This document shows positions 45,224-53,864 of a stretch of 64,000 nt of DNA, piece after piece. The DNA is from DASQPR01 sp963727415 (GTDB taxonomy: Bacteria > Actinomycetota > Actinomycetes > Mycobacteriales > Micromonosporaceae): assembly GCA_963727415.1 (NCBI GenBank), contig CAVSGF010000003.1, positions 186,001-250,000 on the forward strand. Reading direction: 5' to 3'. Position 1 is the first letter of the stretch. Every line of letters begins with the position of its first letter. Both the position numbers and the translations under genes were made by a program. Below the pieces are notes generated by a model, which did not search any database, was not told the DNA's origin, and saw only the letters and a program-made list of their open reading frames with translations.

Positions 45224-46012
45224 ATGACGATCGAGGGCATTGACCTGAGCAGCCGGGTCGCGGTGGTCACCGGAGCCGGCAGTACCACCGGCATCGGCTT
45301 CGCCGTCTGTCGCCTGCTGGGCGCGCTGGGAGCACACGTGGTCCTCACCGCGACCACCGACCGAGTGCACGAGCGCGCTCGTGAACTGGAGGAATCCGGG
45401 GTACACGCGGTCGGGGTGGTCGCGGACCTGACCGATCCGGCCGCCGCCGAGCAGGTGGCATCGGCCGCCCTTGCGCGATGGGAGCGGCTGGACATCCTGG
45501 TCAACAACGCGGGGATGGTCGCGGTGTCCGACTCCAGCGGCGGCTCGGGCGCCGCGGACGGCTTGCCGTACGCCGAGTGGAACGCCAGCATGCGCCGAAA
45601 CCTGGACACCGCGTTCTTGATGACCCGCGCGGTGCTGCCGGCGATGCGCGGCGCGGGCTGGGGGCGGATCGTCATGGTCACCAGCGTCACCGGACCAGTA
45701 ATGGCGATGCGGAACGAGGCGGCCTACGGCGCTGCCAAGGCGGGCATGGTGGGACTGGTGCGATCCCTGGCTGTCGATCTGGCCGCCGACGGCATCACCG
45801 CGAACGCGGTGGCTCCCGGGTGGATCGCCACCGGCTCGCTGACCGACGAGGAGCGACGCGAGGGTGAGGTGACGCCGATGCGTCGCAACGGCACACCCGA
45901 GGAGATCGCCTGGCCGGTGGCCTGGCTGTGCAGCCCGGGCGCGGCCTACATGACCGGGCAGTGCCTGGTCGTGGACGGAGGCAATTCAGTCTCCGAACAG
46001 CGCGCCCTATGA
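45224..46012 (+). CDS. short-chain dehydrogenase/reductase
   Basis: A 262-residue classical SDR. Cofactor loop TGAGSTTGIG, LVNNAGMVAV, active-site MVTSVTGPV (Ser), YGAAKAG (Tyr-Lys) and the C-terminal MTGQCLVVDGGNSVSEQ are all present. Such enzymes oxidise or reduce hydroxy/keto groups with NAD(P)H. ATG 45224 is used; the frame is open to 45149 without similarity. It converges on the E2 gene, with both stop codons inside a 12-base palindrome at 46010-46021. Possibly a member of the neighbouring catabolic set. Confidence 0.9.
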   Translation: MTIEGIDLSSRVAVVTGAGSTTGIGFAVCRLLGALGAHVVLTATTDRVHERARELEESGVHAVGVVADLTDPAAAEQVASAALARWERLDILVNNAGMVAVSDSSGGSGAADGLPYAEWNASMRRNLDTAFLMTRAVLPAMRGAGWGRIVMVTSVTGPVMAMRNEAAYGAAKAGMVGLVRSLAVDLAADGITANAVAPGWIATGSLTDEERREGEVTPMRRNGTPEEIAWPVAWLCSPGAAYMTGQCLVVDGGNSVSEQRAL

Positions 46013-46018
46013 CCGCGG

Positions 46019-47314
46019 TCAGGCCAGCAGCTTCAGCGGGCTCTCCACGAGTGCCAGGAAGGTGCGCATCCACTCCGCGGCCACCACGCCGTCGAGCGGG
46101 CGGTGGTCGACCGACAGAGTGAAACGAGCAACCTTCCCGGCGACGACCCCGCCCTCCTCCACCACGGCCTCGTCGCGGATCGCGCCCACTGCGAGGATCG
46201 CCGATTGCGGAGGGTTGATGATCCCGGAGAACTCCTCGGTGCCGAACATGCCGAGGTTGGTCACGCTGATGGAGCCGCCTTCGAGTTCGTCGAGTCGCAG
46301 ATCGCCCGCGTCGGCTCGCTCGGCAAGGTCACGGACCCGGGCTCCCACCGCGGTGACCGTCGCCTTGTCGACCTGCCGCAGCACCGGCGTCACCAGACCT
46401 CGGCTGCTCGCGATCGCCACCCCGACGTCGACGTGCCGCCAGTGCCTGATCGAGCCGTCGACCCAGGACACGTTCATCTCGGGGTGCCGCGCGTGTGCTG
46501 CTGCGACCGCCTTGACGATCAGGTCGTTGACCGACACCCGGGCTTGCGCGCCGTCGTTGATCTGCGCTCGCAGGCTCACCAGAGCCTCCATTCGGGCCGA
46601 TCCGCGCACGTAGAAGTGCGGCGCCTCGGCCTTGCTCTGGACCAGCCGCGCGGCCACGATCCGCCGCAGGCTGCTTGCCGGGATTTCGAGGTAAGCCGCC
46701 TCGATGACGGGCGCATCCGCCGGGACGGCAGACCCCGGTTCCACTCGCGCGGGCGGCTTGCTCCATACCTCCGCGGCCGCGGGAGCCCCGGCCGGACGGC
46801 CCTCCAGGTAACGCTGCAGGTCGACCCGTCGGATCCGTCCACCGGGACCGGAGCCGACCAGTTCGCTGAGCGGGACGCCCTTGTCCCGGGCGAGTCGCCG
46901 AACCAGGGGGCTGGCGAAGATGCGCCCGTCGTACTCGGCCGGCGCAGGGGGCACGGTCGCCTCAGCGGCCGTGTCGGCTTCGGGGGGCGGCGCGAAGGTC
47001 GGCGAGGGCGGCATGGTGCCGGCATCGCCCAGACCCTCGGCGGCGATGAGCGCTTCGGCCGCCGCGGGATCCTCACCGACCGCCCCGAGCACGGCGACCG
47101 GGCCATCCACCGGCACGTCGCCTCCAACGGGGGTCAGGATTTTGAGCAGGACGCCGTCGTACGGGGCCTCAAGCTCGGCCGCGGCCTTGTCGGTCTCCGC
47201 CGTGGCGAGTGGCGCTCCCTGGGCGAACCGCGCTCCCTCCGGCAGCTCCCAGGACACGATCGTTGCTGATTCCAGACCCGTGAACAGCTCCGGTAGCCGG
47301 AAGATCTCAGCCAC
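46019..47314 (-). CDS. dihydrolipoamide acyltransferase (E2) of a 2-oxoacid dehydrogenase complex
   Basis: A 431-residue E2. The N-terminal lipoyl domain carries the lipoylated Lys43 in AETDKAAAE; a hinge rich in Ala/Pro follows; the peripheral subunit-binding domain is FASPLVRRLARDKGVPLSEL; the catalytic domain ends with His404 in the HRPLDG motif. It takes acyl groups from E1 to CoA. GTG 47314 begins one base after the E1 stop and has GGAGG upstream, so it is tightly coupled to the E1 gene. No E3 gene is in the window; the housekeeping dihydrolipoamide dehydrogenase presumably serves. Confidence 0.9.
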   Translation of the reverse strand: MAEIFRLPELFTGLESATIVSWELPEGARFAQGAPLATAETDKAAAELEAPYDGVLLKILTPVGGDVPVDGPVAVLGAVGEDPAAAEALIAAEGLGDAGTMPPSPTFAPPPEADTAAEATVPPAPAEYDGRIFASPLVRRLARDKGVPLSELVGSGPGGRIRRVDLQRYLEGRPAGAPAAAEVWSKPPARVEPGSAVPADAPVIEAAYLEIPASSLRRIVAARLVQSKAEAPHFYVRGSARMEALVSLRAQINDGAQARVSVNDLIVKAVAAAHARHPEMNVSWVDGSIRHWRHVDVGVAIASSRGLVTPVLRQVDKATVTAVGARVRDLAERADAGDLRLDELEGGSISVTNLGMFGTEEFSGIINPPQSAILAVGAIRDEAVVEEGGVVAGKVARFTLSVDHRPLDGVVAAEWMRTFLALVESPLKLLA

Positions 47315-47315
47315 C

Positions 47316-49508
47316 TCAGACCCCTCCTTCGCATTCACGCTGGAAGTCCCGCAGGGCACCGAGCACCTCGTCGGACTGGGCAATCGCCGCCCGTTCCAGC
47401 ACCTTGCTGATGCTGGGCGAGGCCTCCCCGCCGGTCACCCGGCGCACGGGAGAGTCGAGCCAGTCGAAGAGCACGCGCGAGATCTCGTCAGCCAGCCAGG
47501 TTCCGTAGGACGTCCCGAGCGCACCCTGTTCGGCGATCATGACGTTGTTGGTCTTCTGCACGCTCGCACGGATGGTGTCCCAGTCCAGGGAGGCACGATC
47601 CAGCCAACGGAGGTCGATCACCTCGGCGTCCACGCCGGCCTCCGCGACCGCACGAAGCACGTACGGCGTCATGGCGAGGTAGGTGAGAATCGTCAGGTCC
47701 TTGCCCGCCCGGCGGACGGCCGCCTTGCCGAGCGGCAGGTGATAGTCGAAGTCGTCGACAGGCCCGTCGCCGGTGCTGTTGTAGAGATCCACGTGCTCGA
47801 GTACGACCACCGGGTCCTGAAGGGCGAGCGCGGTGTTCATCAGGCCGACGTAGTCGAACGGCGTCGAGGGGGCGACGATGCGCCACCCCGCCGAGGTCGC
47901 GAAGATTCCGGCGGGATCCATCGAGTGCTGTGAACCGTATCCGGTGCCCATCGCGACCTTCGACCGCAGCACCAGCGGCACCGGCTCCTCGCCGCCGAAC
48001 ATGTGGCGCGCCTTAGCGATCTGGTTGAACAGCTGGTCGGCGGCCACCCACATGAAGTCCGCGTACATGAACTCGATGACCGGTACGAACCGGCCGTCCA
48101 TGGCGATCCCGCAGGCCAGGCCGCTGAAGGCGTTCTCGCTGATCGGCGTTCCGAGGACACGGCCCGGGAACTTCTCCGCGAGGCCACGGGTCGCTCCGTT
48201 GGTTCCGCCGTTGAGCCGATGCACGTCCTCGCCCATCACCACGATCCGGTCGTCGGTCGACATCCGCCGGTCCATGACCGAGGCGACGGCGGAGATGAAC
48301 TTCTGGTCGGCTACCTTGCCCGTGAAGTCGGCACGATCCTCCGTGCGCAGACCCCGGAGCTCGGAGGCATCGCCACGGACACCGACGTTCACAAAACTGG
48401 TGTCCGGCCACTCGGAGGGCCGGATCCTGCGCTCGGCCGGCTTCCCGCCCTCGACCGGCTCCAGGATCGCCTCGCCGAGCTCCTCCAACAGTCTCCGGGA
48501 GCGGGCCGTGAAGTCGTCGAGCCGCTCATCGGTCGCCAGGCCCCGCCGCACCAGGTGGCGCGCCGCCAACCGGATCGGGTCGCGATCGCGATAGTCCTGC
48601 TCCTCCTCCTTCGACCGGTAGCCGAAAGCGCTCCCGGCGAATCCGCCGTTCTGGTGGAAGTAGCGGTAAGTGGTGGCCTCGACCAGGGTCGCACCACCTC
48701 CGGCTCGCATGTGCTCGACAGCCGCCTTCATCGCAAGATGTACGGCGAGCGGGTCCATGCCGTCGGCCCGCCAGCTCGGAAGCCCGAAACCCGGTCCCCG
48801 AGCCGACAGACGGGGCTCGGCGGTCGCCTCATCGACGTTTGTCGACACGGCGTACCGGTTGTTCTCGATGAAGAAGCAGACCGGGATCTCCCACGCGGCA
48901 GCGAGGTTGAAGGTCTCCAGCGTGGACCCGATGTTGGCGGCGCCGTCACCGAAAAAGGTCACCGCGACGGCGTCCGTCCCGGCGTGCCGGTGCGCCCACC
49001 CGGAGCCGGCGGCATGAGGCACGCCGCCGCCCACGATGGCGTTGGTCCCGATCGCCCCGGCCTCCTTCCACCGCAGGTGCATGGAGCCGCCACGGCCGTG
49101 GCTCCACCCACGATCCAGCCCGGCGATCTCCGCCAGGGTCTTGAGCAGGGCCTCCCGCACCGGCGCGGAGAGCGGATCGTCCAGTGCGATGCCCTCCGGC
49201 TCCAGGTGTCCGAGAACCTTGGCCAGGAACTGGTGGTGTCCTCGATGTGTCCCGTTGACGGTGTCCTGGGTGGTGAGCACGCTCACCGACCCGACAGCCG
49301 CTCCCTCCTGCCCGATGCTGGAGTGAGCCGGTCCATGGATGAGGCCGGCACCGGCGAGATTGAGGACGTACTCCTCGAAGACCCGGATGAGCGTCATCTG
49401 GGTGAACATGCCGATCAGCGTGCTCGGGTCGGCCGCGTCCCAATCGGCGTCGGTGGCGGTGACCTCCACCCAGGGTGCGGCCGGTCGGAGCGAGTCCTCG
49501 ACGTGCAT
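47316..49508 (-). CDS. fused E1 alpha-beta subunit, 2-oxoacid dehydrogenase (acetoin dehydrogenase-like)
   Basis: A 730-residue thiamine-diphosphate enzyme in which the alpha (1 to about 370) and beta (about 385 to 730) subunits are one chain. The TPP/Mg motif is GDGAANIGS (187-195) to ENNRYA (215-220); the beta part has VVMGEDVHRLNGGTNGATRG, EFMYADFMWVAADQL and ILTYLAMTPYVLRAVAEAGV. It decarboxylates a 2-oxoacid or acetoin-like diketone and passes the acyl unit to the E2 encoded downstream. GGAGG precedes ATG 49508. A LacI-type operator lies at 49522-49531, 14 bases upstream of the start. Confidence 0.9.
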   Translation of the reverse strand: MHVEDSLRPAAPWVEVTATDADWDAADPSTLIGMFTQMTLIRVFEEYVLNLAGAGLIHGPAHSSIGQEGAAVGSVSVLTTQDTVNGTHRGHHQFLAKVLGHLEPEGIALDDPLSAPVREALLKTLAEIAGLDRGWSHGRGGSMHLRWKEAGAIGTNAIVGGGVPHAAGSGWAHRHAGTDAVAVTFFGDGAANIGSTLETFNLAAAWEIPVCFFIENNRYAVSTNVDEATAEPRLSARGPGFGLPSWRADGMDPLAVHLAMKAAVEHMRAGGGATLVEATTYRYFHQNGGFAGSAFGYRSKEEEQDYRDRDPIRLAARHLVRRGLATDERLDDFTARSRRLLEELGEAILEPVEGGKPAERRIRPSEWPDTSFVNVGVRGDASELRGLRTEDRADFTGKVADQKFISAVASVMDRRMSTDDRIVVMGEDVHRLNGGTNGATRGLAEKFPGRVLGTPISENAFSGLACGIAMDGRFVPVIEFMYADFMWVAADQLFNQIAKARHMFGGEEPVPLVLRSKVAMGTGYGSQHSMDPAGIFATSAGWRIVAPSTPFDYVGLMNTALALQDPVVVLEHVDLYNSTGDGPVDDFDYHLPLGKAAVRRAGKDLTILTYLAMTPYVLRAVAEAGVDAEVIDLRWLDRASLDWDTIRASVQKTNNVMIAEQGALGTSYGTWLADEISRVLFDWLDSPVRRVTGGEASPSISKVLERAAIAQSDEVLGALRDFQRECEGGV

Positions 49509-49521
49509 GGCCCTCCTTCTG

Positions 49522-49531
49522 CAATCGTTTG
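49522..49531. promoter_or_regulatory. LacI-type operator, site 1 (E1/E2 operon)
   Basis: CAATCGTTTG, the reverse complement of the CAAACGATTG found elsewhere in this cluster. It lies 14 bases upstream of the E1 start, where a bound repressor would block transcription. Confidence 0.7.
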
Positions 49532-49613
49532 TTATGCACTATGACACAGCATCTGGCTCCGGAGACGTTCCCTACCGGATTGGCACTCTTGCCGTTTGGC
49601 CAGACAGTGAGCA

Positions 49614-49623
49614 CAATCGTTTG
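49614..49623. promoter_or_regulatory. LacI-type operator, site 2 (VOC gene)
   Basis: A second CAATCGTTTG, two bases before the ATG of the VOC gene. With no room for a ribosome binding site between, the transcript is probably leaderless or starts within the operator. Confidence 0.7.
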
Positions 49624-49625
49624 CT

Positions 49626-50144
49626 ATGACTGCCTCCCCCGGCTTGCCCGGTCTCCGCCGGCTCGACCACATCGGCTTCACCGTCCCCGACCTGGAGCAG
49701 GCTCACCGATGGCTGACCGAGGTGATCGGCGCCCGCTACCTCTACACGCTGGGTCCGTTCCAGGACCCCGACGGGGATTGGATGAGCGAGCACCTGGGGG
49801 TTGCCCAGGACACGGTGATGCGGCAGTTGCACTTCTACGCGGTGGGCGAGCAGGCCGTGCTCGAGGTGTTCGAGTACGAGGCCTCCGACGCACGTGACAC
49901 GCAGCCACGCAACAGCGATGTCGGAGGTCACCACATCGCGTTCTACGTCGACGACCTCGATGCCGCCATCGAGCATCTGGGCGCCCACGGCGTGGAAATG
50001 ATGGGCAAGCCGACCGCGTCCAAGGGTCCGAGCGAGGGCCAGCGCTGGGTGTACTTCCGCAGTCCCTGGGGAATGCAGTTCGAGCTGGTGTCCTACCCGG
50101 GCGGCAAGGCGATCGACCGGGGAACCTGGCCTCCCCCATCGTGA
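49626..50144 (+). CDS. VOC-superfamily protein (glyoxalase/dioxygenase fold)
   Basis: A 172-residue vicinal-oxygen-chelate protein made of paired beta-alpha-beta-beta-beta units: RRLDHIGFTVPDLEQAHRWL in the first and GGHHIAFYVDDLDAAIEHLG in the second, with a metal-ligand-like His in DHIGF, His in HHIAF and Glu in GMQFELVSYP. This fits a metal-dependent lyase, isomerase or extradiol dioxygenase. It is divergent from the E1/E2 operon and has its own LacI-type operator directly before the start codon, so it belongs to the same regulon. Confidence 0.85.
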   Translation: MTASPGLPGLRRLDHIGFTVPDLEQAHRWLTEVIGARYLYTLGPFQDPDGDWMSEHLGVAQDTVMRQLHFYAVGEQAVLEVFEYEASDARDTQPRNSDVGGHHIAFYVDDLDAAIEHLGAHGVEMMGKPTASKGPSEGQRWVYFRSPWGMQFELVSYPGGKAIDRGTWPPPS

Positions 50145-50145
50145 T

Positions 50146-50177
50146 CCACGTGATGACCTCCCGAGGTCACCACGTGG
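50146..50177. terminator. hairpin between convergent VOC and aldehyde dehydrogenase genes
   Basis: Arms 50146-50159 (CCACGTGATGACCT) and 50164-50177 match at 13 of 14 positions around a CCCG loop. The hairpin spans the short gap between two convergent stops and overlaps the end of the dehydrogenase gene, so it can terminate both transcripts. Confidence 0.75.
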
Positions 50178-51624
50178 TGGCGATGTACTTCGACTCGGTG
50201 TAATCGAGCACGCCCTCATGGCCGCCCTCGCGGCCGATCCCGCTCTGCTTGACGCCACCGAAGGGAGCGGCCGGATCAGAGACCAGCCCCCGGTTGAGCC
50301 CGACCATCCCCGACTCGAGGGCCTCGCTGACCCGCAAACCCCGGGCCAGGTCGCCGGTGTAGACATAGGCCACAAGTCCGAACTCCGTCTGATTGGCCAG
50401 CCGCACCGCCTCGTCCTCGGACTCGAACGTCACCACGGGAGCCACCGGCCCGAAGATCTCCTCGTTGAGGATCGGCGATCCTTCGGCGACATTGGCGAGC
50501 ACCGTAGGCGGATAGAACCAGCCGTCGCGGTCGGCGACGGCGCCTCCGATGATCGCGGTCGCGCCCGCGTTTAGCGCCGCCTGCACGAGATCCCGCACCT
50601 TCCGCAGGGACTCCTCATTGACGAGCGGCCCGACCTGAGTGTCGGGGTCCGTGCCCGGGCCGACGCGCAGGGCGCCCATTCGCTCCGACAGGCGCCGGGA
50701 GAACTCCTCGGCGACCGGTTTCTCGACGTAGAACCGGTTGGCCGCCGTGCATGCCTCACCCGCGTTGCGCATCTTCGCGACCATGGCGCCGTCCACGGCG
50801 GCGTCCAGGTCGGCGTCGGCGAAGACGACGAAAGGAGCGTTGCCACCGAGTTCCATGGACGTGTTGACGACCGTCTTGGCCGCCTCGGCGAGCAGGACCC
50901 GGCCGACCTCGGTCGAGCCCGTGAAGGACAGCTTGCGAACCCTGGCGTCGGCCAGCATTGCCGACACCACCGCGCCGGACCTGCGTGCGGGCAGGACGTT
51001 GACGACGCCGGCCGGAACGCCCGCCTCGCCCAGGATGTCGGCGATGGCCAGAGCAGTGAGCGGGGTGTCGCTCGCCGGCTTGAGGATCATCGTGCACCCC
51101 GCAGCGAGGGCGGGCCCCATCTTCCGCGTGGCCATCGCGGCCGGGAAGTTCCAGGGAGTCACCAGCACGCAGATGCCAACCGGCTGACGAACCACCAGGA
51201 TCCGGTTGCCGCCGGACGGGGCCGTCGTGACCTCACCGGTGATACGAACGGCCTCCTCGGAGTACCAGCGGAAGAACTCCGCGGCATAGGCGACCTCGCC
51301 GCGCGCGTCCGGGAGGGCCTTGCCGTTCTCCAGCGACATGAGTGTGGCGAGCTCTTCGGCGCGCTCGGTCATCAGCTCGAAAGCACGGCGCAGGATCTCC
51401 GCGCGCTGCCGCGGTGCCGTGGCCGCCCACGTCGAGGCGACCGACGCGGCGGCTTCCACGGCCGCCATCGCGTCATCCACCGTCCCGTTCGCCACCGAGG
51501 CGATGACCTGGGCGGTAGCCGGGTCGTAGACGTCGAACGTGCCGCCGTCAGCGGCGGGCAGGTCCTTCCCACCGATGCGGAGCCCGGTCGGAAGGCTCTT
51601 GAGCAGCTCGGTGATCGCGGTCAT
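50167..51624 (-). CDS. aldehyde dehydrogenase (succinate-semialdehyde dehydrogenase type)
   Basis: A 485-residue NAD(P)-dependent aldehyde dehydrogenase. Catalytic Glu258 is in MELGGNAP and catalytic Cys292 in AGEACTAANR; cofactor segments VTPWNFPAAM and FTGSTEVGR are present. The overall sequence is closest to the GabD/succinate-semialdehyde group, though the substrate may be another carboxylic semialdehyde. Last gene of the minus-strand operon, 12 bases after the M24-fold gene, ending in a hairpin. It would oxidise an aldehyde released by the upstream enzymes. Confidence 0.92.
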   Translation of the reverse strand: MTAITELLKSLPTGLRIGGKDLPAADGGTFDVYDPATAQVIASVANGTVDDAMAAVEAAASVASTWAATAPRQRAEILRRAFELMTERAEELATLMSLENGKALPDARGEVAYAAEFFRWYSEEAVRITGEVTTAPSGGNRILVVRQPVGICVLVTPWNFPAAMATRKMGPALAAGCTMILKPASDTPLTALAIADILGEAGVPAGVVNVLPARRSGAVVSAMLADARVRKLSFTGSTEVGRVLLAEAAKTVVNTSMELGGNAPFVVFADADLDAAVDGAMVAKMRNAGEACTAANRFYVEKPVAEEFSRRLSERMGALRVGPGTDPDTQVGPLVNEESLRKVRDLVQAALNAGATAIIGGAVADRDGWFYPPTVLANVAEGSPILNEEIFGPVAPVVTFESEDEAVRLANQTEFGLVAYVYTGDLARGLRVSEALESGMVGLNRGLVSDPAAPFGGVKQSGIGREGGHEGVLDYTESKYIATTW

Positions 51625-51636
51625 TGGTGAGCCTCC

Positions 51637-52878
51637 TCAGTAGGGGTTGGCGACGACGAGCTCTTGGGCCGGGAACAAGGTGATGACGCGCGGCCCGTCC
51701 TCGGTGATGACGATCTCCTCCTCGATCCGCGCGGCCGAGAAGCCGTCCGAGGCGGGGCAGTAGGTCTCCAATGCGAAGACCATCCCGACCTGGAGCTCGA
51801 TCGGCTCCTTCATCGAGTTGAGCCGCGAGATGATCGGGCGCTCGTGCAGGCCCAGGCCGAGCCCGTGCGCAAACTGTAGGCCGAACGCCGCCATCTCGCT
51901 CTCGAACCCGAACTCCTCGGCCCTGGGAAGCAGCGCAGCTATCTGGTCGGTTCCGACGCCGGCCTTGATGCCGTCGATGCCACGATCCATCCATTCGCGA
52001 GCCTGCTTGTACGCGTCGCGCTGCCCGGGGGTTGACGAGCCGACCGAGAAGGTGCGGTAGTAGCAGGTGCGGTAGCCGTTGTAGGAGTGGATGATGTCGA
52101 AGAACGCCTGCTCGCCCGGGCGGATCAGCCGGTCGGTGAAGTTGTGCGGGTGTGGGTTGCAGCGCTCCCCCGAGATCGCGTTGATCGCCTCGACCTGGTC
52201 CGACCCCATCTCGTAGAGCCGCTTGTTGGCCAGCGCGACGATCTGGTTCTCGCGCACACCCGGCTTCAGCATCTCGTAGATGTCCTGGTAGACCCCGTCG
52301 ACCATCGCCGCCGCCTGACTCAGCAGCATGATCTCGTCGACGTTCTTGATGACACGGGCGTCCAGCATCAACTGCTGGGCGTCGGCCACCCGGAGTCCCT
52401 GACGCTCCATCTCGAACAGGAATGCCGGCTCTACGATGTCAACGCCGACCGGCATGTCCGCTACGCCGGCCTCGACCAGCATCTGCTTGATCTCCGCGAC
52501 CGCATCGGCCATCAGACCGGCAGTGGGCGCGACCGCGCCACGGAAGCCGAGGAATCCCGCCCGGTAGTTCTCGGTCGGAAGCCAGGTCGAGTAGATCTTG
52601 TGGTGGCGCACGGCGGAGCCGAAGTCCCACAGCACCGGGTCCTTGCCCCGCGCGAGCAGGGCGTAGCGAATCATCTTGTCGCCGAGCGCCCCGCCGATCC
52701 AGGTGTGGGTCGTGTACCGGATGTTGTAGAAGTCGAAGAGCAGGAACGCTCCGCACTCGCTCCCCTCCAGCGCGGCCCTCGCCCGGCCGAGCCGATAGTC
52801 GCGAAGCCGGTCGAAGTCGACCCGGTGCTCATAGTCGACGCCCATATGACCCGGCGCCGGCAAAGGTCGTTGGGACAT
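51637..52878 (-). CDS. M24-family (creatinase/aminopeptidase-P fold) hydrolase with altered metal site
   Basis: A 413-residue pita-bread-fold protein with an N-terminal creatinase-like domain (to about 170) and the M24 domain. Of the five usual metal ligands, Asp261 (FFDIIHSYNGYRTC), His338 (FAHGLGLGLHERP), Glu371 (ALETYCP) and a Glu in RIEEEIV are present, but the second Asp is Cys272. It may therefore act like metal-free creatinase or bind metal differently. ATG 52878 is ten bases after GGAGG; ATG 52887 overlaps the upstream stop and is an alternative. Its place beside an importer and dehydrogenases suggests hydrolysis of an imported amide or amidine. Confidence 0.85.
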   Translation of the reverse strand: MSQRPLPAPGHMGVDYEHRVDFDRLRDYRLGRARAALEGSECGAFLLFDFYNIRYTTHTWIGGALGDKMIRYALLARGKDPVLWDFGSAVRHHKIYSTWLPTENYRAGFLGFRGAVAPTAGLMADAVAEIKQMLVEAGVADMPVGVDIVEPAFLFEMERQGLRVADAQQLMLDARVIKNVDEIMLLSQAAAMVDGVYQDIYEMLKPGVRENQIVALANKRLYEMGSDQVEAINAISGERCNPHPHNFTDRLIRPGEQAFFDIIHSYNGYRTCYYRTFSVGSSTPGQRDAYKQAREWMDRGIDGIKAGVGTDQIAALLPRAEEFGFESEMAAFGLQFAHGLGLGLHERPIISRLNSMKEPIELQVGMVFALETYCPASDGFSAARIEEEIVITEDGPRVITLFPAQELVVANPY

Positions 52879-52883
52879 GGTGA

Positions 52884-53825
52884 TCATTCCTCCGACGTAG
52901 ACAGTCCGTCGTCGACAAATACATCCTCCGCCTCGAGCACCAGACCGGAGTTGGCGGCCTGGAGTTCCAGCAGGATGGCGAAGTCCTCCTCGTTGCGGCC
53001 CTGGTTGGTGCTCGCCTGCACCGCGGCCGCGGTGGCCGCGCACACCGGCATGGGGACATCGAGTTGGTGGGCCGCCTCGAAGCCGAGGTCGAAGTCCTTC
53101 CGCAGCAGGACCGGCGTGAACGTAGGCGTGAAGTCGAGGTTGACCAGCGCCGGCGACTTGTAGCGGGTGAAGACCGAGCCCATCACCGAGTTGTTGAGAA
53201 ACTCCAGGAGGGCGTGCCGGGGCACGCCACCCTTCTCGCAGAGGACGGTGATCTCGGCCAGGCATTGGGTGACCACGCCGAGCATGAGGTTGTGGGCGAT
53301 CTTCACCAGCCGGGACTCGTCGCCCTCACCGACCCAGGTGGCTCCCTTACCAAGCTCGTCGAGGACGTGCCGAACCCGCTCGAAGGTCGCCTCGGGGCCG
53401 GACACCACAAGGCTGAGGCCGCCGGATCGGGCAACCTTGCCGTTTCCGCTGACCGGGGAGGCCAGGAAGTCCACGCCCCGCTCGGCGCAGGCGACGCGCA
53501 TCCTGGCCGAGGCCTCCATGGACACCGTCGAGGTGTCCACCACCGCGCCGGGTACGCGGGAGGGGTCGGCCAGCAGCCCGCCCTCACCGAGCAGCACCTG
53601 CTCCAGATCGGCCGGCGTTGACACCATGGTGAATACGACGTCGAGATCGCGCAGGTCGGCGATGGTGTCAGCCACCTTCGCGCCCAGCGCGGCCAGTGGC
53701 TCGGTCTTGGATCGAGTCCGGTTCCAGACGGTGACGTCGTAGCCGGCCCGGGCCAGCCGGCCCGACATCGCGGCGCCCATCCGGCCGGTACCGACCCAGC
53801 CGATGCGCAGGGAAGGAGTGGTCAC
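52884..53825 (-). CDS. 3-hydroxyisobutyrate dehydrogenase-like NAD(P)-dependent oxidoreductase
   Basis: A 313-residue beta-hydroxyacid dehydrogenase. The Rossmann loop is GWVGTGRMGAAMSGRLARAG (9-28), followed by the substrate-binding FLASPVSGNGKVARSG and the catalytic Lys in RLVKIAHNLMLG. It oxidises a beta-hydroxyacid to a semialdehyde; the aldehyde dehydrogenase two genes downstream could take the product. It is followed by the M24 gene with no gap and preceded by the ABC transporter genes, so it is in the importer operon. Confidence 0.9.
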   Translation of the reverse strand: MTTPSLRIGWVGTGRMGAAMSGRLARAGYDVTVWNRTRSKTEPLAALGAKVADTIADLRDLDVVFTMVSTPADLEQVLLGEGGLLADPSRVPGAVVDTSTVSMEASARMRVACAERGVDFLASPVSGNGKVARSGGLSLVVSGPEATFERVRHVLDELGKGATWVGEGDESRLVKIAHNLMLGVVTQCLAEITVLCEKGGVPRHALLEFLNNSVMGSVFTRYKSPALVNLDFTPTFTPVLLRKDFDLGFEAAHQLDVPMPVCAATAAAVQASTNQGRNEEDFAILLELQAANSGLVLEAEDVFVDDGLSTSEE

Positions 53826-53864
53826 GAGAAGCCCCCTTGGGTAGGTGGTCGTCAGGAAACGTGG

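Noticed and set aside
46010..46021. Perfect 12-base palindrome TGACCGCGGTCA
   Set aside because: It is formed by two convergent stop codons and has no spacer or neighbouring copy; the gap is too short for it to be a promoter operator.
48003..49544. A 513-codon open frame on the plus strand opposite the E1 gene
   Set aside because: Shadow of the fused E1 gene, which has intact TPP motifs and a good ribosome binding site.
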